Positions 56,245 through 64,000 of a stretch of 64,000 nucleotides of DNA are shown here, one piece after another. The translations under genes and the position numbers were made by a program. This DNA is from Geodermatophilus obscurus DSM 43160 (GTDB taxonomy: Bacteria > Actinomycetota > Actinomycetes > Mycobacteriales > Geodermatophilaceae), in contig NC_013757.1 in NCBI RefSeq assembly GCF_000025345.1, forward strand, positions 2,480,001-2,544,000, in the 5' to 3' direction. The stretch's first letter is position 1. Every line of letters starts with the position of its first letter. A model generated the notes under the pieces. It did no database searches. It had not been told where the DNA came from and worked only from the letters and a program-made list of their open reading frames with translations.

Positions 56245-57131
56245 CGATGCAGCAGCAGGACCCGGCCGGCGTCCTCGAGGGCGTCTACGTCGCCAACGTG
56301 ACGCCGTTCCGCGACGACGAGCGCTACAGCGTCGACGTGGACGCCTACCTCGCGCACGTGGGGTGGCTGGCTGGGCAGGGGGTCACCGGCGTCATCCCGT
56401 TCGGCACCAACGGTGAGGGCCCCTCGGTCGCAACCCGGGAGAAGCAGGCCGTGCTCGACGCGCTGGTCCCCGTGGCCGGCTCGCTGCACGTCGTCGCCAC
56501 GGTCGCCGAGGGCAACCTGCCGGACACCCTCGACCTGCTGGCCCACCTGGACGACCTGCCGGTCCGGGCGGTCATGGTGCTGCCGCCGTACTACTTCAAG
56601 CCGGTGTCGACCGACGGGTTGCGGCGGTTCTACGACCGGGTGCTGGCCGCCACGCGGCACCCGGTGGTGCTCTACCACATCCCCAAGTACTCGGTGCCCC
56701 TGCCGCCGGACCTGGTGACCGGCCTGCCGGTGTGGGGCGTGAAGGACTCCGGGGGAGCGCCCGGCTACGCCGAGGAGGTCCACGCGGCCGGGAAGGGCGT
56801 CCTGGTCGGCACGGAGGACGACCTGCCCGGACGGCTCGGGACGGCGCACGGCTCGATCTCCGCGCTGGCCAACATCGTCCCCGAGCAGGTCGTCGCCCTC
56901 TACCGGCACGTCCGCGACGGGCGGTCCGCCGAGGCGGCGGCGCTGTCCGCCCACCTCCAGCAGGTCCGCGCGATGACCAAGCAGCACGACTCCGCCGGGG
57001 TGCTCAAGAAGGTCGCCGAGCAGCGGCACGGGCACCCGATGGGCACCGTGCGGCCCCCGCTGAGCCCCGTCCCGCCGACGTTCGACGCCGCGGCCGCGGC
57101 CGAGCGCGCCGTGGCCGGCCCGGTCCGGTGA
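56241..57131 (+). CDS. DHDPS-family aldolase for 2-keto-3-deoxy acids
   Basis: 296 residues. It has NVTPFRDDERYSVDVDAYLA, the loop IPFGTNGEGPSVATREK, the tyrosine in VVLYHIPKYSVPLP and the Schiff-base lysine K168 in VWGVKDSGG. It is not DapA itself (the T-T-G-E loop is altered to T-N-G-E). KDG aldolases and other keto-sugar-acid aldolases share these features. It would cleave or dehydrate a keto-deoxy acid, giving a non-phosphorylative route beside kinase plus Eda. ATG 56241 overlaps the kinase stop. The exact substrate is not determined. Confidence 0.82.
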   Translation: MTMQQQDPAGVLEGVYVANVTPFRDDERYSVDVDAYLAHVGWLAGQGVTGVIPFGTNGEGPSVATREKQAVLDALVPVAGSLHVVATVAEGNLPDTLDLLAHLDDLPVRAVMVLPPYYFKPVSTDGLRRFYDRVLAATRHPVVLYHIPKYSVPLPPDLVTGLPVWGVKDSGGAPGYAEEVHAAGKGVLVGTEDDLPGRLGTAHGSISALANIVPEQVVALYRHVRDGRSAEAAALSAHLQQVRAMTKQHDSAGVLKKVAEQRHGHPMGTVRPPLSPVPPTFDAAAAAERAVAGPVR

Positions 57132-58096
57132 GCGGGCCCGGGCTGCGGGTGCTGGTCACCGACGCGGACTACGGGGTCCTGGACATCGAGGAGCAGGTGC
57201 TGGCCGCCGCGGGGCACGAGCTGCGCACCGCCCGGTGCCGGACGCCGGCCGAGGTCATCGACGCCGCCCGGGACGCGGACGCCGTCCTCGTGCAGTACGC
57301 CCCGATCACCGCCGAGGTGCTCGACGCGCTGCCCCGGCTGCGGCTGGTGAGCCGGTACGGCGTGGGGGTGGACGTCGTGGACACCGACGCCGCCCGCGCC
57401 CGGGGCGTCTGGGTGTGCAACGTGCCCGACTACGGGACCACCGAGGTCGCCCTGCACGCCGTGGCGGTGCTGCTGGCCCTGCTGCGCAACCTCCCCGAGC
57501 ACGACCGGCAGGTCCACGCCGGCCGCTGGGACCACCGGCTCGGCGGCCGGCTGCGGCGGCCCGACGGCCTGACCCTCGGGGTGGTCGGCCTCGGCCGGAT
57601 CGGGCGGACGACCATGGCGGGCGCGGCGCCGTGGTTCGGCGCGGTCGTGGGCCACGACCCGCACCTGCCCGACGACGCCTGGCCCGCCGGGGTGGAGCGG
57701 CTCGGCCTGGCGGAGCTCTTCGCCCGCAGCGACGCGGTGACGCTGCACCTGCCGCTGACCGCCGACACCCGGGGCCTGGTGGGTGCGGACCTGCTGGGGC
57801 GGATGCCCGCGGGGTCCTACCTGGTCAACACCGCCCGGGGCGGCCTGGTGCAGCTCGACGCCGTCCTGCAGGCGCTGGAGGACGGCCGGCTCGCCGGTGT
57901 GGGCCTCGACGTGTTCCCCACGGAACCCCCGCCGGCCGGCTCCCCGCTGCTCGCCCACCCGCGGGCGCTGCTCACGCCGCACGTCGCCTGGTACTCCGAG
58001 GAGGCGGAGGTGGAGCTGCGGCGCAAGGCGGCGGGCAACGTCGTCAGCTGGGCGCGGACCGGGCGCCCGGACCACGTGGTCGTCGAGGGCCGCTGA
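57128..58096 (+). CDS. D-isomer-specific 2-hydroxyacid dehydrogenase
   Basis: 322 residues. It has the PGDH-like N-terminus VLVTDADYGVLDIEEQVLAA, the NAD loop LGVVGLGRIGRTTMAG, and the catalytic Arg in LVNTARGGLVQ, Glu in GLDVFPTEPPPA and His in LLTPHVAWYSEEAE. It reduces 2-keto acids or oxidises D-2-hydroxyacids. GTG 57128 overlaps the aldolase stop (GTGA), and it is the last gene of the eda operon. The likely role is reduction of an aldolase product such as a hydroxypyruvate or glyoxylate-type acid, by analogy. Confidence 0.88.
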   Translation: MSGPGLRVLVTDADYGVLDIEEQVLAAAGHELRTARCRTPAEVIDAARDADAVLVQYAPITAEVLDALPRLRLVSRYGVGVDVVDTDAARARGVWVCNVPDYGTTEVALHAVAVLLALLRNLPEHDRQVHAGRWDHRLGGRLRRPDGLTLGVVGLGRIGRTTMAGAAPWFGAVVGHDPHLPDDAWPAGVERLGLAELFARSDAVTLHLPLTADTRGLVGADLLGRMPAGSYLVNTARGGLVQLDAVLQALEDGRLAGVGLDVFPTEPPPAGSPLLAHPRALLTPHVAWYSEEAEVELRRKAAGNVVSWARTGRPDHVVVEGR

Positions 58097-58116
58097 TCCT
58101 GCGGGTGCCGGCCGGG

Positions 58117-58797
58117 TCAGTAGGTGGCGCGGCCGCCGCTGATGTCGTAGACGGCGCCGGTGGAGAAGCTGACCCGGTCGGAGCACAGGAAGGCGACCAG
58201 CTCGGCGACCTCCTCGGGCCGGCCCACCCGCTTCATCGGGATGAGGCCGGTGATGTGCGCCAGCACCTCGGGCGCGGTCGCCGCGTTCATCGGCGTGGCG
58301 ATGACCGCCGGGGCGATCACGTTGACCAGCACGCCGGTGGTCGCCAGCTCCTTGCCCGCGGACTTGGTCAGCGCGATGACCGCAGCTTTGGCGGCCGAGT
58401 AGGCCGCGAGGCCGGGGTTGCCGTCCTTGCCGGCCATGCTGGCGACGTTGACGACGCGCCCCCAGCCGCGCTCGGCCATCCCGGGCACGAAGGCCCGCAG
58501 GGTGTTCACCGTCCCGACGACGTTGACGTCGAGGACGCGGCGCCACTCGTCGGCGGTGGTCTGCACCAGCGGCCGGTTCGGCCCGACGATGCCCGCGGAG
58601 TTCACCAGCACGTCGACCGGTCCCACCTCGCCGGCCACCTGCCGCAGCGCCTCCTCGTCGGTGACGTCGGCGGACACGTCGGCCCCGCCGAGGTCGAGGG
58701 TCACCACCTCGAGCCCGTCGGCGCGGAGCCGCTCGGCGGTGGCCGCGCCGATGCCGCTGGCGCCGCCGGTCACCAGGGCGGTCCGGGTCGTCGTCAC
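58117..58797 (-). CDS. Short-chain dehydrogenase/reductase
   Basis: 226 residues, classical SDR. It has ALVTGGASGIGAATAERL, a short LDLGGADVSADVTDEEAL, VLVNSAGIVGPNRPLV, the Asn in RVLDVNVVGTVNTLRAF, Ser in VVNVASMAGKDG and Tyr/Lys in AYSAAKAAVIALTKS. It ends TGAVYDISGGRATY. GTG 58797 is the start, 22 bases after the dehydratase stop, so both share a message. It probably oxidises a sugar or aldonate. It converges on the eda operon. Confidence 0.88.
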   Translation of the reverse strand: MTTTRTALVTGGASGIGAATAERLRADGLEVVTLDLGGADVSADVTDEEALRQVAGEVGPVDVLVNSAGIVGPNRPLVQTTADEWRRVLDVNVVGTVNTLRAFVPGMAERGWGRVVNVASMAGKDGNPGLAAYSAAKAAVIALTKSAGKELATTGVLVNVIAPAVIATPMNAATAPEVLAHITGLIPMKRVGRPEEVAELVAFLCSDRVSFSTGAVYDISGGRATY

Positions 58798-58819
58798 GTC
58801 CGCGTGCCGGGTGGCGGGG

Positions 58820-60529
58820 TCAGTGCGACTCGCGGCTGACGGCCGAGCCGCTGGAGCCGAGCAGGAAGTCGAGGTCGGCGCCGGTGTCGGCCTGCAGCAC
58901 GTGGTCGACGTAGAGGCGCTCCCACCCGCGTCGCGGGTCGGCGAAGGCGGCCACGGTGGCCGCGTCCGGTGCGCGCCGGGCCAGCTCGTCGTCCGGCACC
59001 TCGACGTCGATGCGGCGGGCCGCGACGTCGAGGCTGACCACGTCACCGGTCCGGACCAGGGCCAGCGGGCCGCCGGCGGCGGCCTCGGGGGTGACGTGCA
59101 GGACGACGGTGCCGTAGGCGGTGCCGCTCATCCGCCCGTCGCAGACCCGGACCATGTCCCGGACGCCCTGCTGCAGCAGCTTCTTCGGCAGCGGCATGTT
59201 CGACACCTCGGGCATGCCGGGGTAGCCCCTCGGGCCGCAGCCGCGGAGCACGAGGACGGAGTCGGCGTCGACGTCGAGGTCGGGGTCGTCGATGCGGGCG
59301 TGGAAGTCCTCGATCGAGTCGAACACCACCGCCCGGCCCCGGTGCCGCAGCAGGTGCGGCGAGGCGGCGGCCGGCTTGATCACCGCACCGGTCGGGGCGA
59401 GGTTGCCGCGCAGCACGGCGATGCCGCCCTCGGCGACCAGGGGTTCGGCACGGGTGCGGATGACCTCGGGATCCCAGATCGGCGCGTCCTCCAGGGAGTC
59501 GACGAGCGGCTTGCCGGTGACGGTGAGCGCGGTCGGGTCGAGCAGGTCGCGCACCTCGCGCAGGACCGCGAGCAGGCCGCCGGCCCGGTGGAAGTCCTCC
59601 ATGAGGAAGCGGCCGGCGGGCTGCAGGTCGACCAGCACGGGCACGGACGAGCCGATCCGGTCGAAGTCGTCGAGCGTGAGGTCGATGCCGAGCCGGCCGG
59701 CGATGGCCAGCAGGTGGACGACGGCGTTGGTCGACCCGCCGATGGCGGCGAGTGCGACGATCGCGTTGGTGAAGGAGGCCCTGGTGAGGAAGGTGCTCGG
59801 CCGCCGGTCGGCGGTGATCATCTCCACGGCCAGCCGGCCGGTGCCGTGCGCGGCCTCCAGCAGCCGGCTGTCGGGAGCAGGCGTGCCGGCGACGCCCGGG
59901 ACGACGGTGCCCAGCGCCTCGGCGACCAGCGCCATGGTCGAGGCGGTGCCCATCGTGTTGCAGTGCCCCCGGCTGCGGATCATCGACGACTCCGACCGGG
60001 TGAACGCCTCCTGCGAGAGGGTGCCGGCGCGGACCTCCTCGCTCAGCCGCCACACGTCGGTGCCGCAGCCCAGCGGTACGCCGCGGAAGGTGCCGGTCAG
60101 CATCGGCCCACCGGGGACGACGACGGCGGGCAGGTCCACCGAGGCCGCGGCCATGAGCAGCGACGGGATGGTCTTGTCGCAGCCGCCGAGCAGCACGACG
60201 CCGTCGACCGGGTTGGCCCGGAGCATCTCCTCGGTGGCCATCGCGGCCATGTTGCGCCAGAGCATCGCCGTGGGCCGGACCTGCGTCTCACCGAGGGACA
60301 CCACGGGCAGCTCCAGCGGGACGCCGCCGGCCTCGAGGACGCCGTTGCGCACGGACGCCGCGACCTCGGTGAGGTGCGCGTTGCACGGCGTCAGGTCCGA
60401 GGCGGTGTTGGCGATCGCGATCTGCGGCCGGTCGAAGGCGTCGCCCGGCACGCCGCGGCGCATCCAGGCCCGGTGGATGTAGGCGTTGCGGGCGTCCCCC
60501 GCGTACCACTGCGCGCTCCGGAGCGTCAC
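58820..60529 (-). CDS. IlvD/Edd-family sugar-acid dehydratase
   Basis: 569 residues. The iron-sulfur ligands are the cysteines of TPCNAHL, VLLGGCDKTIPSLLMAAASV and SRGHCNTMGTASTMALVAEA. The C-terminal part has GRMSGTAYGTVVLHVTPEAA. It starts SAQWYAGDARNAYIHRAWMR, like arabonate/xylonate/gluconate dehydratases rather than valine-pathway IlvD. It dehydrates an aldonic acid to the 2-keto-3-deoxy acid used by the kinase and aldolase genes nearby. GTG 60529 has only a weak ribosome site. It diverges from the second IclR gene. Which aldonate it uses is not clear. Confidence 0.9.
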   Translation of the reverse strand: MTLRSAQWYAGDARNAYIHRAWMRRGVPGDAFDRPQIAIANTASDLTPCNAHLTEVAASVRNGVLEAGGVPLELPVVSLGETQVRPTAMLWRNMAAMATEEMLRANPVDGVVLLGGCDKTIPSLLMAAASVDLPAVVVPGGPMLTGTFRGVPLGCGTDVWRLSEEVRAGTLSQEAFTRSESSMIRSRGHCNTMGTASTMALVAEALGTVVPGVAGTPAPDSRLLEAAHGTGRLAVEMITADRRPSTFLTRASFTNAIVALAAIGGSTNAVVHLLAIAGRLGIDLTLDDFDRIGSSVPVLVDLQPAGRFLMEDFHRAGGLLAVLREVRDLLDPTALTVTGKPLVDSLEDAPIWDPEVIRTRAEPLVAEGGIAVLRGNLAPTGAVIKPAAASPHLLRHRGRAVVFDSIEDFHARIDDPDLDVDADSVLVLRGCGPRGYPGMPEVSNMPLPKKLLQQGVRDMVRVCDGRMSGTAYGTVVLHVTPEAAAGGPLALVRTGDVVSLDVAARRIDVEVPDDELARRAPDAATVAAFADPRRGWERLYVDHVLQADTGADLDFLLGSSGSAVSRESH

Positions 60530-60541
60530 GAGAAGCTGCCT

Positions 60542-60576
60542 TTCCAACAGTCGAGACGATGGTCTAGCTTCTGGAA
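60542..60576. promoter_or_regulatory. IclR-type inverted repeat between the dehydratase and IclR genes
   Basis: TTCCAACAG (60542-60550) and CTTCTGGAA (60568-60576) form an imperfect inverted repeat, 7 of 9 positions matching, 17 bases apart. It lies in the short 51-base gap between the two divergent starts, so one bound dimer could control both. Recognition by the neighbouring IclR protein is inferred. Confidence 0.5.
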
Positions 60577-60580
60577 CGCG

Positions 60581-61402
60581 ATGGAGGCTACGCACACATC
60601 CGGCGGAGCGACAGCACCCGGAGGGGACGGTGTGAGCCGGCTCGACGAGAGCCGGCTCGTCGGCTCCGACCGGGTGCTCGCCGTGCTCAAGGAGCTGGCC
60701 CGCCACGCCGACGGCGCCGGCCTGGAGGAGCTGACCCGGGCGATCGGCAGCCCCAAACCGACCGTGCACCGCGCGCTCGGCTCGCTGCGGCGCGCCGGCC
60801 TCGCCGACCAGGACGCCCGGGGCCACTACGTGCTCGGCGACGAGTTCCTCCGGATGGCGTTCGCCCACCACGAGGCCCGGCCGGAGCACGTCCGCGTGCG
60901 CCCGGTGCTGGAGAGCCTGGCCGCCCACTTCGGGGAGACCTCCCACTACGCGGTCCTCGACGGCCGCGAGGTGGTCTACCGCGCGAAGGTCGACCCGCCG
61001 ACCGGGGCCGTGCGGCTGACCTCGACGATCGGCGGGCGCAACCCGGCCCACGCCACGGCCGTCGGCAAGCTCCTGCTGGCGCACCGGCTGACCACCCGCG
61101 AGGACGTGGCGGCCTGGGCTGGGACGGCGGAGCTCGTACGGCGCACGCCGCGGACCCGCTGCACGGTCGAGGACCTGCACCGCGACCTGGCGCGGACACG
61201 GGAGCAGGGGTACGCCACCGACCACCAGGAGAACGAGACCGGCGTCAACTGCCTGGCGCTGCCGGTCTTCCTCACCTCGCCGAGCGCGCCGTCGGGTGCG
61301 CTGAGCATCAGCGCGCTCGCCTACCGGACACCGCTGTCCGCCCTGGTCGAGGCCCTCGGCGTGGTCCGGGGGCTGCTGGGGCCGATGGGAGAGGCCCGGT
61401 GA
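60581..61402 (+). CDS. IclR-family regulator of the dehydratase branch
   Basis: 273 residues. Winged helix: SDRVLAVLKELARHADGAGL, ELTRAIGSPKPTVHRALGSL, RRAGLADQDARGHYVLGDEF. Effector domain: ETSHYAVLDGREVVYRAKVD, NPAHATAVGKLLLAHRLTTR, REQGYATDHQENETGVNCLA. It diverges from the dehydratase-SDR pair and precedes the FAH-ADH-SDR genes, so it could control both arms. ATG 60581 starts 5 bases after an inverted repeat, suggesting autoregulation. It differs clearly from the first IclR protein, so it probably responds to another intermediate. Confidence 0.92.
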   Translation: MEATHTSGGATAPGGDGVSRLDESRLVGSDRVLAVLKELARHADGAGLEELTRAIGSPKPTVHRALGSLRRAGLADQDARGHYVLGDEFLRMAFAHHEARPEHVRVRPVLESLAAHFGETSHYAVLDGREVVYRAKVDPPTGAVRLTSTIGGRNPAHATAVGKLLLAHRLTTREDVAAWAGTAELVRRTPRTRCTVEDLHRDLARTREQGYATDHQENETGVNCLALPVFLTSPSAPSGALSISALAYRTPLSALVEALGVVRGLLGPMGEAR

Positions 61403-61475
61403 CGCGGACCGTCGCGCCCGTGCTCGAGCTCTGCCCGGCACCGGCCTGCCCGCACCCGACCCTGGAGACAGTCCC

Positions 61476-62336
61476 GTGTACCTGATGCGCATCGGCGCGC
61501 CCGGCGCCGAGAAGCCCGTCGTCCGCCTGGACGAGGAGACCTACGTCGACGTCTCCGACGTCGCCCCCGACTTCGACGAGACCTTCTTCGGCAGCGGAGG
61601 CCCCGAGCTCCTCCGCCCGGTGGTGGCCGAGCGCGCGGCCAACGGGCAGGTCGGCCGCTTCGCCGGGGAGCGGATCGGTGCGCCGATCGCGCGGCCGCAC
61701 CAGATCCTGTGCATCGGCCTCAACTACCGCGACCACGCCGCCGAGACCGGCCAGCCGGTGCCTGCCGAACCGATCCTGTTCACCAAGTCGCCCAACACGC
61801 TCGTCGGCCCGGACGACGACGTGCGCATCCCGCGCGGGTCAACCAAGCCCGACTGGGAGGTCGAGCTGGGCCTGGTCATCGGCCGGCGCACCAGCTACCT
61901 GGACTCGGTCGAGGAGGCCCGCGACGCGATCGCCGGCTACCTGGTCGTCAACGACGTCAGCGAGCGGGCGTTCCAGATGGAGCGCGGCGGCCAGTGGTCC
62001 AAGGGCAAGTCCGCCGAGACGTTCAACCCGGCCGGCCCCTGGTTGGTCACCCCGGACGAGATCGACGACGTCCTGGCCCTGGACATGTGGCTGGACGTCA
62101 ACGGGGTGCGCCGGCAGACCGGCAACACCGAGACGATGGTCTTCGACCCGTACGTGATCGTGCACCACCTGAGCCAGTTCATGGTCCTGGAGCCCGGTGA
62201 CCTGATCAACACCGGTACCCCGCCCGGTGTCGGCATGGGGTTCCGGCCGCCCGTGTGGCTGCAGCCCGGTGACGTCGTGGAGCTCGGCATCGACAGGCTG
62301 GGGTCGCAGCGGCAGCACGTGCTCGGACCGCGGTGA
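61476..62336 (+). CDS. Fumarylacetoacetate hydrolase family protein
   Basis: 286 residues. The FAH core has ILCIGLNYRDHAAETGQPVP, EPILFTKSPNTLVGPDDDV, the metal ligands in DWEVELGLVIGRRTSYLDS and YLVVNDVSERAFQMERGGQW, and DLINTGTPPGVGMGF. It resembles enzymes that hydrolyse 2,4-diketo-3-deoxy acids in the fucose/rhamnose/xylose pathways. With an ADH and SDRs in the same message, the expected route is oxidation of a 2-keto-3-deoxy acid and hydrolytic cleavage to pyruvate or another acid. The start is GTG 61476 after CTGGAGAC. Confidence 0.88.
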   Translation: MYLMRIGAPGAEKPVVRLDEETYVDVSDVAPDFDETFFGSGGPELLRPVVAERAANGQVGRFAGERIGAPIARPHQILCIGLNYRDHAAETGQPVPAEPILFTKSPNTLVGPDDDVRIPRGSTKPDWEVELGLVIGRRTSYLDSVEEARDAIAGYLVVNDVSERAFQMERGGQWSKGKSAETFNPAGPWLVTPDEIDDVLALDMWLDVNGVRRQTGNTETMVFDPYVIVHHLSQFMVLEPGDLINTGTPPGVGMGFRPPVWLQPGDVVELGIDRLGSQRQHVLGPR

Positions 62337-63364
62337 GCACACCCACCGTGCGGGCGTTCGTGCTGACCGCGCCGGGGGAGGCGTCGGTGCAGGAGGTGCC
62401 CGCGCCCGTGGCCGTCCCCGGCGAGGTCGTCGTCGACGTCGAGCGGGTGGGCGTCTGCGGCACCGACGTCGAGTTCTTCACCGGCGAGATGACCTACCTG
62501 CACGAGGGGCACTCCGCCTACCCCATGCGGCTGGGCCACGAGTGGGCGGGCACCGTCTCCGCCGTCGGGGACGGCGTCGACCCCGCCTGGCTCGGCCGCC
62601 GCGTCATGGGCGACACCATGCTGGGCGACCGGACCTGCCGCGCCTGCCGGAGGGGCGCCCAGCACGTCTGCGCGCGCCGCCAGGAGGTCGGCATCCGCGG
62701 CGGCCGTCCCGGTGCGCTGGCCGAGCAGCTCGCCGTCCCCGCGTGGTCGCTGCACGCGCTGCCGGATCGCGTCGACGCCGTCCTCGGCGCGCTCGTCGAG
62801 CCCGGCGGCAACGCGCTGCGCGCGGCGCAGGCCGCCGGCGTGGGCCCCGGCGACCGGGCCCTGGTGCTCGGCCCGGGGACCATCGGGCTGCTGACGGCGA
62901 TGTTCCTGCGCGCCGCCGGCGCCGAGGTGCACCTGATGGGTCTCGGCGAGGAGTCGCTGGCCTTCGCCCGCAGCCTCGGCTTCGCGCACGCCTGGACCGA
63001 GGCGACGCTGCCGGACGAGCCGTTCGACGCGGTCGTCGACGCCTCCAACGCCGTCCACCTCCCGGCCCTGGCCCTCGACGTGGTGCAACCGGCCGGACGG
63101 GTGGTCTACATCGGCATCTCCGGCGACCCCAGCACGATCGACACCCGGACCCTGCTGCTCAAGGACGTCACCGCGGTGGGCGTGCTGTCGGCCTCGCCGG
63201 CGCTGGAGGACACCATCGCCGCCTACGCCGGCGGCGCGGTCGACCCGCGGCCGCTCGTCGCGGCGACCGTCGGTCTCGACCGGGTCGGTGCCGTGCTGGC
63301 CGGCGAGCGCATCGAGGGAGCCGGCCCCGGCCCCAAGACCCACGTCGACCCGAGGGGTGTCTGA
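62333..63364 (+). CDS. Zinc-dependent alcohol dehydrogenase
   Basis: 343 residues, MDR family. Catalytic zinc site: VGVCGTDVEFFTGEM and RLGHEWAGTV, with EPGGNALRA in place of the usual EP-x-A loop. The structural zinc loop is DRTCRACRRGAQHVCARR, showing three cysteines rather than four. Rossmann motif: ALVLGPGTIGLLTAMFLRAA. It probably oxidises a hydroxyl of a sugar acid. GTG 62333 overlaps the FAH stop by 4 bp, so both are coupled. The specific substrate is unknown. Confidence 0.88.
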   Translation: MSTPTVRAFVLTAPGEASVQEVPAPVAVPGEVVVDVERVGVCGTDVEFFTGEMTYLHEGHSAYPMRLGHEWAGTVSAVGDGVDPAWLGRRVMGDTMLGDRTCRACRRGAQHVCARRQEVGIRGGRPGALAEQLAVPAWSLHALPDRVDAVLGALVEPGGNALRAAQAAGVGPGDRALVLGPGTIGLLTAMFLRAAGAEVHLMGLGEESLAFARSLGFAHAWTEATLPDEPFDAVVDASNAVHLPALALDVVQPAGRVVYIGISGDPSTIDTRTLLLKDVTAVGVLSASPALEDTIAAYAGGAVDPRPLVAATVGLDRVGAVLAGERIEGAGPGPKTHVDPRGV

Positions 63365-63365
63365 C

Positions 63366-64000
63366 ATGACCGAGTTCGACGGGCTGGTCGCCGTGGTGAC
63401 CGGCGGCGCCAGCGGCATCGGCGCGGCCACCGCCCGCCTGCTCCAGGAGCGCGGCGCGCGCGTCGCCGTGCTGGACCGCGGGACCGACGGCGCCCCGGAC
63501 GGCGTCCTGGCGCTGCGCTGCGACGTCACGGACGCCGCGGCCGTCGACGCGGCCGTCGGGACGGTCGTCGAGCGGCTGGGCGGCCTCGACGTGCTGGTCA
63601 ACAACGCCGGCGTCGGCGCGACCGGGCACGTGGGGGAGAACGACGACGCGGAGTGGGCCCGGGTCCTCGACGTGAACGTCACCGGCATGGCCCGGGTGGC
63701 CCGGGCGGCGTTGCCGCACCTGCGCCGGTCCGCGCACGCGGCCGTGGTGAACACCTGCTCGGCGGTGGCGTTCGTCGGCGTCCGCCAGCGGGCGCTCTAC
63801 AGCGCGAGCAAGGGGGCGGTGCTCGCCCTGACCCTGGCCATGGCCGCCGACCACGTCCGGGAGGGCATCCGGGTCAACGCCGTGGCCCCCGGGACGGCGG
63901 AGACGCCGTGGGTCGGCCGGCTCCTCGGTGCCGCCGAGGACCCGGCCGCAGCGGCCGAGGCACTGCGGCAGCGCCAGCCGCTGGGCCGGCTGGTGACCGC
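63366..64000 (+). CDS. SDR oxidoreductase, cut by the window end
   Basis: The first 211 codons are seen. They contain LVAVVTGGASGIGAATARLL, a short LDRGTDGAPDGVLALRCDVT, VLVNNAGVGATGHVGENDDA, the Ser in VVNTCSAVAFVGV and Tyr/Lys in LYSASKGAVLALT. The substrate loop APGTAETPWVGRLLG matches SDRs that oxidise deoxy-sugar acids or 2-keto-3-deoxyfuconate. ATG 63366 is 1 base after the ADH stop. It is the third gene of the FAH-ADH-SDR operon. The C-terminus is missing. Confidence 0.88.
   Translation, partial: MTEFDGLVAVVTGGASGIGAATARLLQERGARVAVLDRGTDGAPDGVLALRCDVTDAAAVDAAVGTVVERLGGLDVLVNNAGVGATGHVGENDDAEWARVLDVNVTGMARVARAALPHLRRSAHAAVVNTCSAVAFVGVRQRALYSASKGAVLALTLAMAADHVREGIRVNAVAPGTAETPWVGRLLGAAEDPAAAAEALRQRQPLGRLVT

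Overview
The window is a very GC-rich, gene-dense stretch of an actinobacterial chromosome with frequent GTG starts and ATGA/GTGA stop-start overlaps. A WhiB regulator and a mycothiol-type isomerase support Actinobacteria. A selenoprotein gene (32043-32585) that carries TAG at its selenocysteine position points to Geodermatophilaceae (Geodermatophilus/Blastococcus/Modestobacter group), the lineage in which UAG-coded selenocysteine has been reported. I see no rRNA, tRNA, CRISPR array or insertion sequence.

Layout. 1-11.2 kb: a hexarate (glucarate/galactarate) locus. A tripartite carboxylate transporter (tctC-tctB-tctA, then a Usp gene cut by the window edge) diverges from a LysR regulator. Next comes an operon with 5-dehydro-4-deoxyglucarate dehydratase, glucarate dehydratase, a talarate/galactarate dehydratase, ketoglutarate semialdehyde dehydrogenase, an ATP-grasp protein and an AEC transporter. 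Together they would turn hexarates into 2-oxoglutarate. 11.4-16.6 kb: a flavin oxidase, a mycothiol-dependent isomerase-like protein, then malate:quinone oxidoreductase overlapping a GlcD-type hydroxyacid dehydrogenase. The mqo promoter has the same LysR-type box, spacing and -35 as the tctC and kdgD promoters. 16.6-25 kb: regulators (WhiB, a 1025-residue ATPase-BTAD regulator behind a 49-codon ORF, an ECF sigma factor, a short BTAD protein) and a DyP peroxidase. 25-30.3 kb: a protease-like fragment, a membrane protein, a P450, a frameshifted epimerase gene, an App1-type phosphatase and a cold-shock protein.

30.4-32.6 kb: a three-gene operon ending in the UGSC selenoprotein. A thioredoxin-fused partner precedes it, and a hairpin that can act as a SECIS element follows the TAG. 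33.5-42.8 kb: a PhaB/FabG-like reductase, a single-chain 1843-residue acyl-CoA carboxylase, a KAS III with a long N-terminal extension and an alpha/beta hydrolase. A PHA synthase lies at 45.8-47.6 kb, so the set could make polyhydroxybutyrate through malonyl-CoA rather than a thiolase. 42.9-50.7 kb: DUF2332 protein, an ECF sigma with its YCII/DGPF partner, MscL with a zinc-ribbon tail, a MEDS-STAS/MEDS-ATPase pair and an HD-like protein.

50.8-64 kb: a second sugar-acid locus. An IclR regulator diverges from KDPG aldolase, an FMN hydroxyacid oxidase, an unusual Nramp-like transporter, a KDG-type kinase, a DHDPS-family aldolase and a 2-hydroxyacid dehydrogenase. An SDR and an IlvD/Edd dehydratase run the other way and diverge from a second IclR regulator, which is followed by an FAH-family hydrolase, a zinc alcohol dehydrogenase and an SDR cut by the window end.
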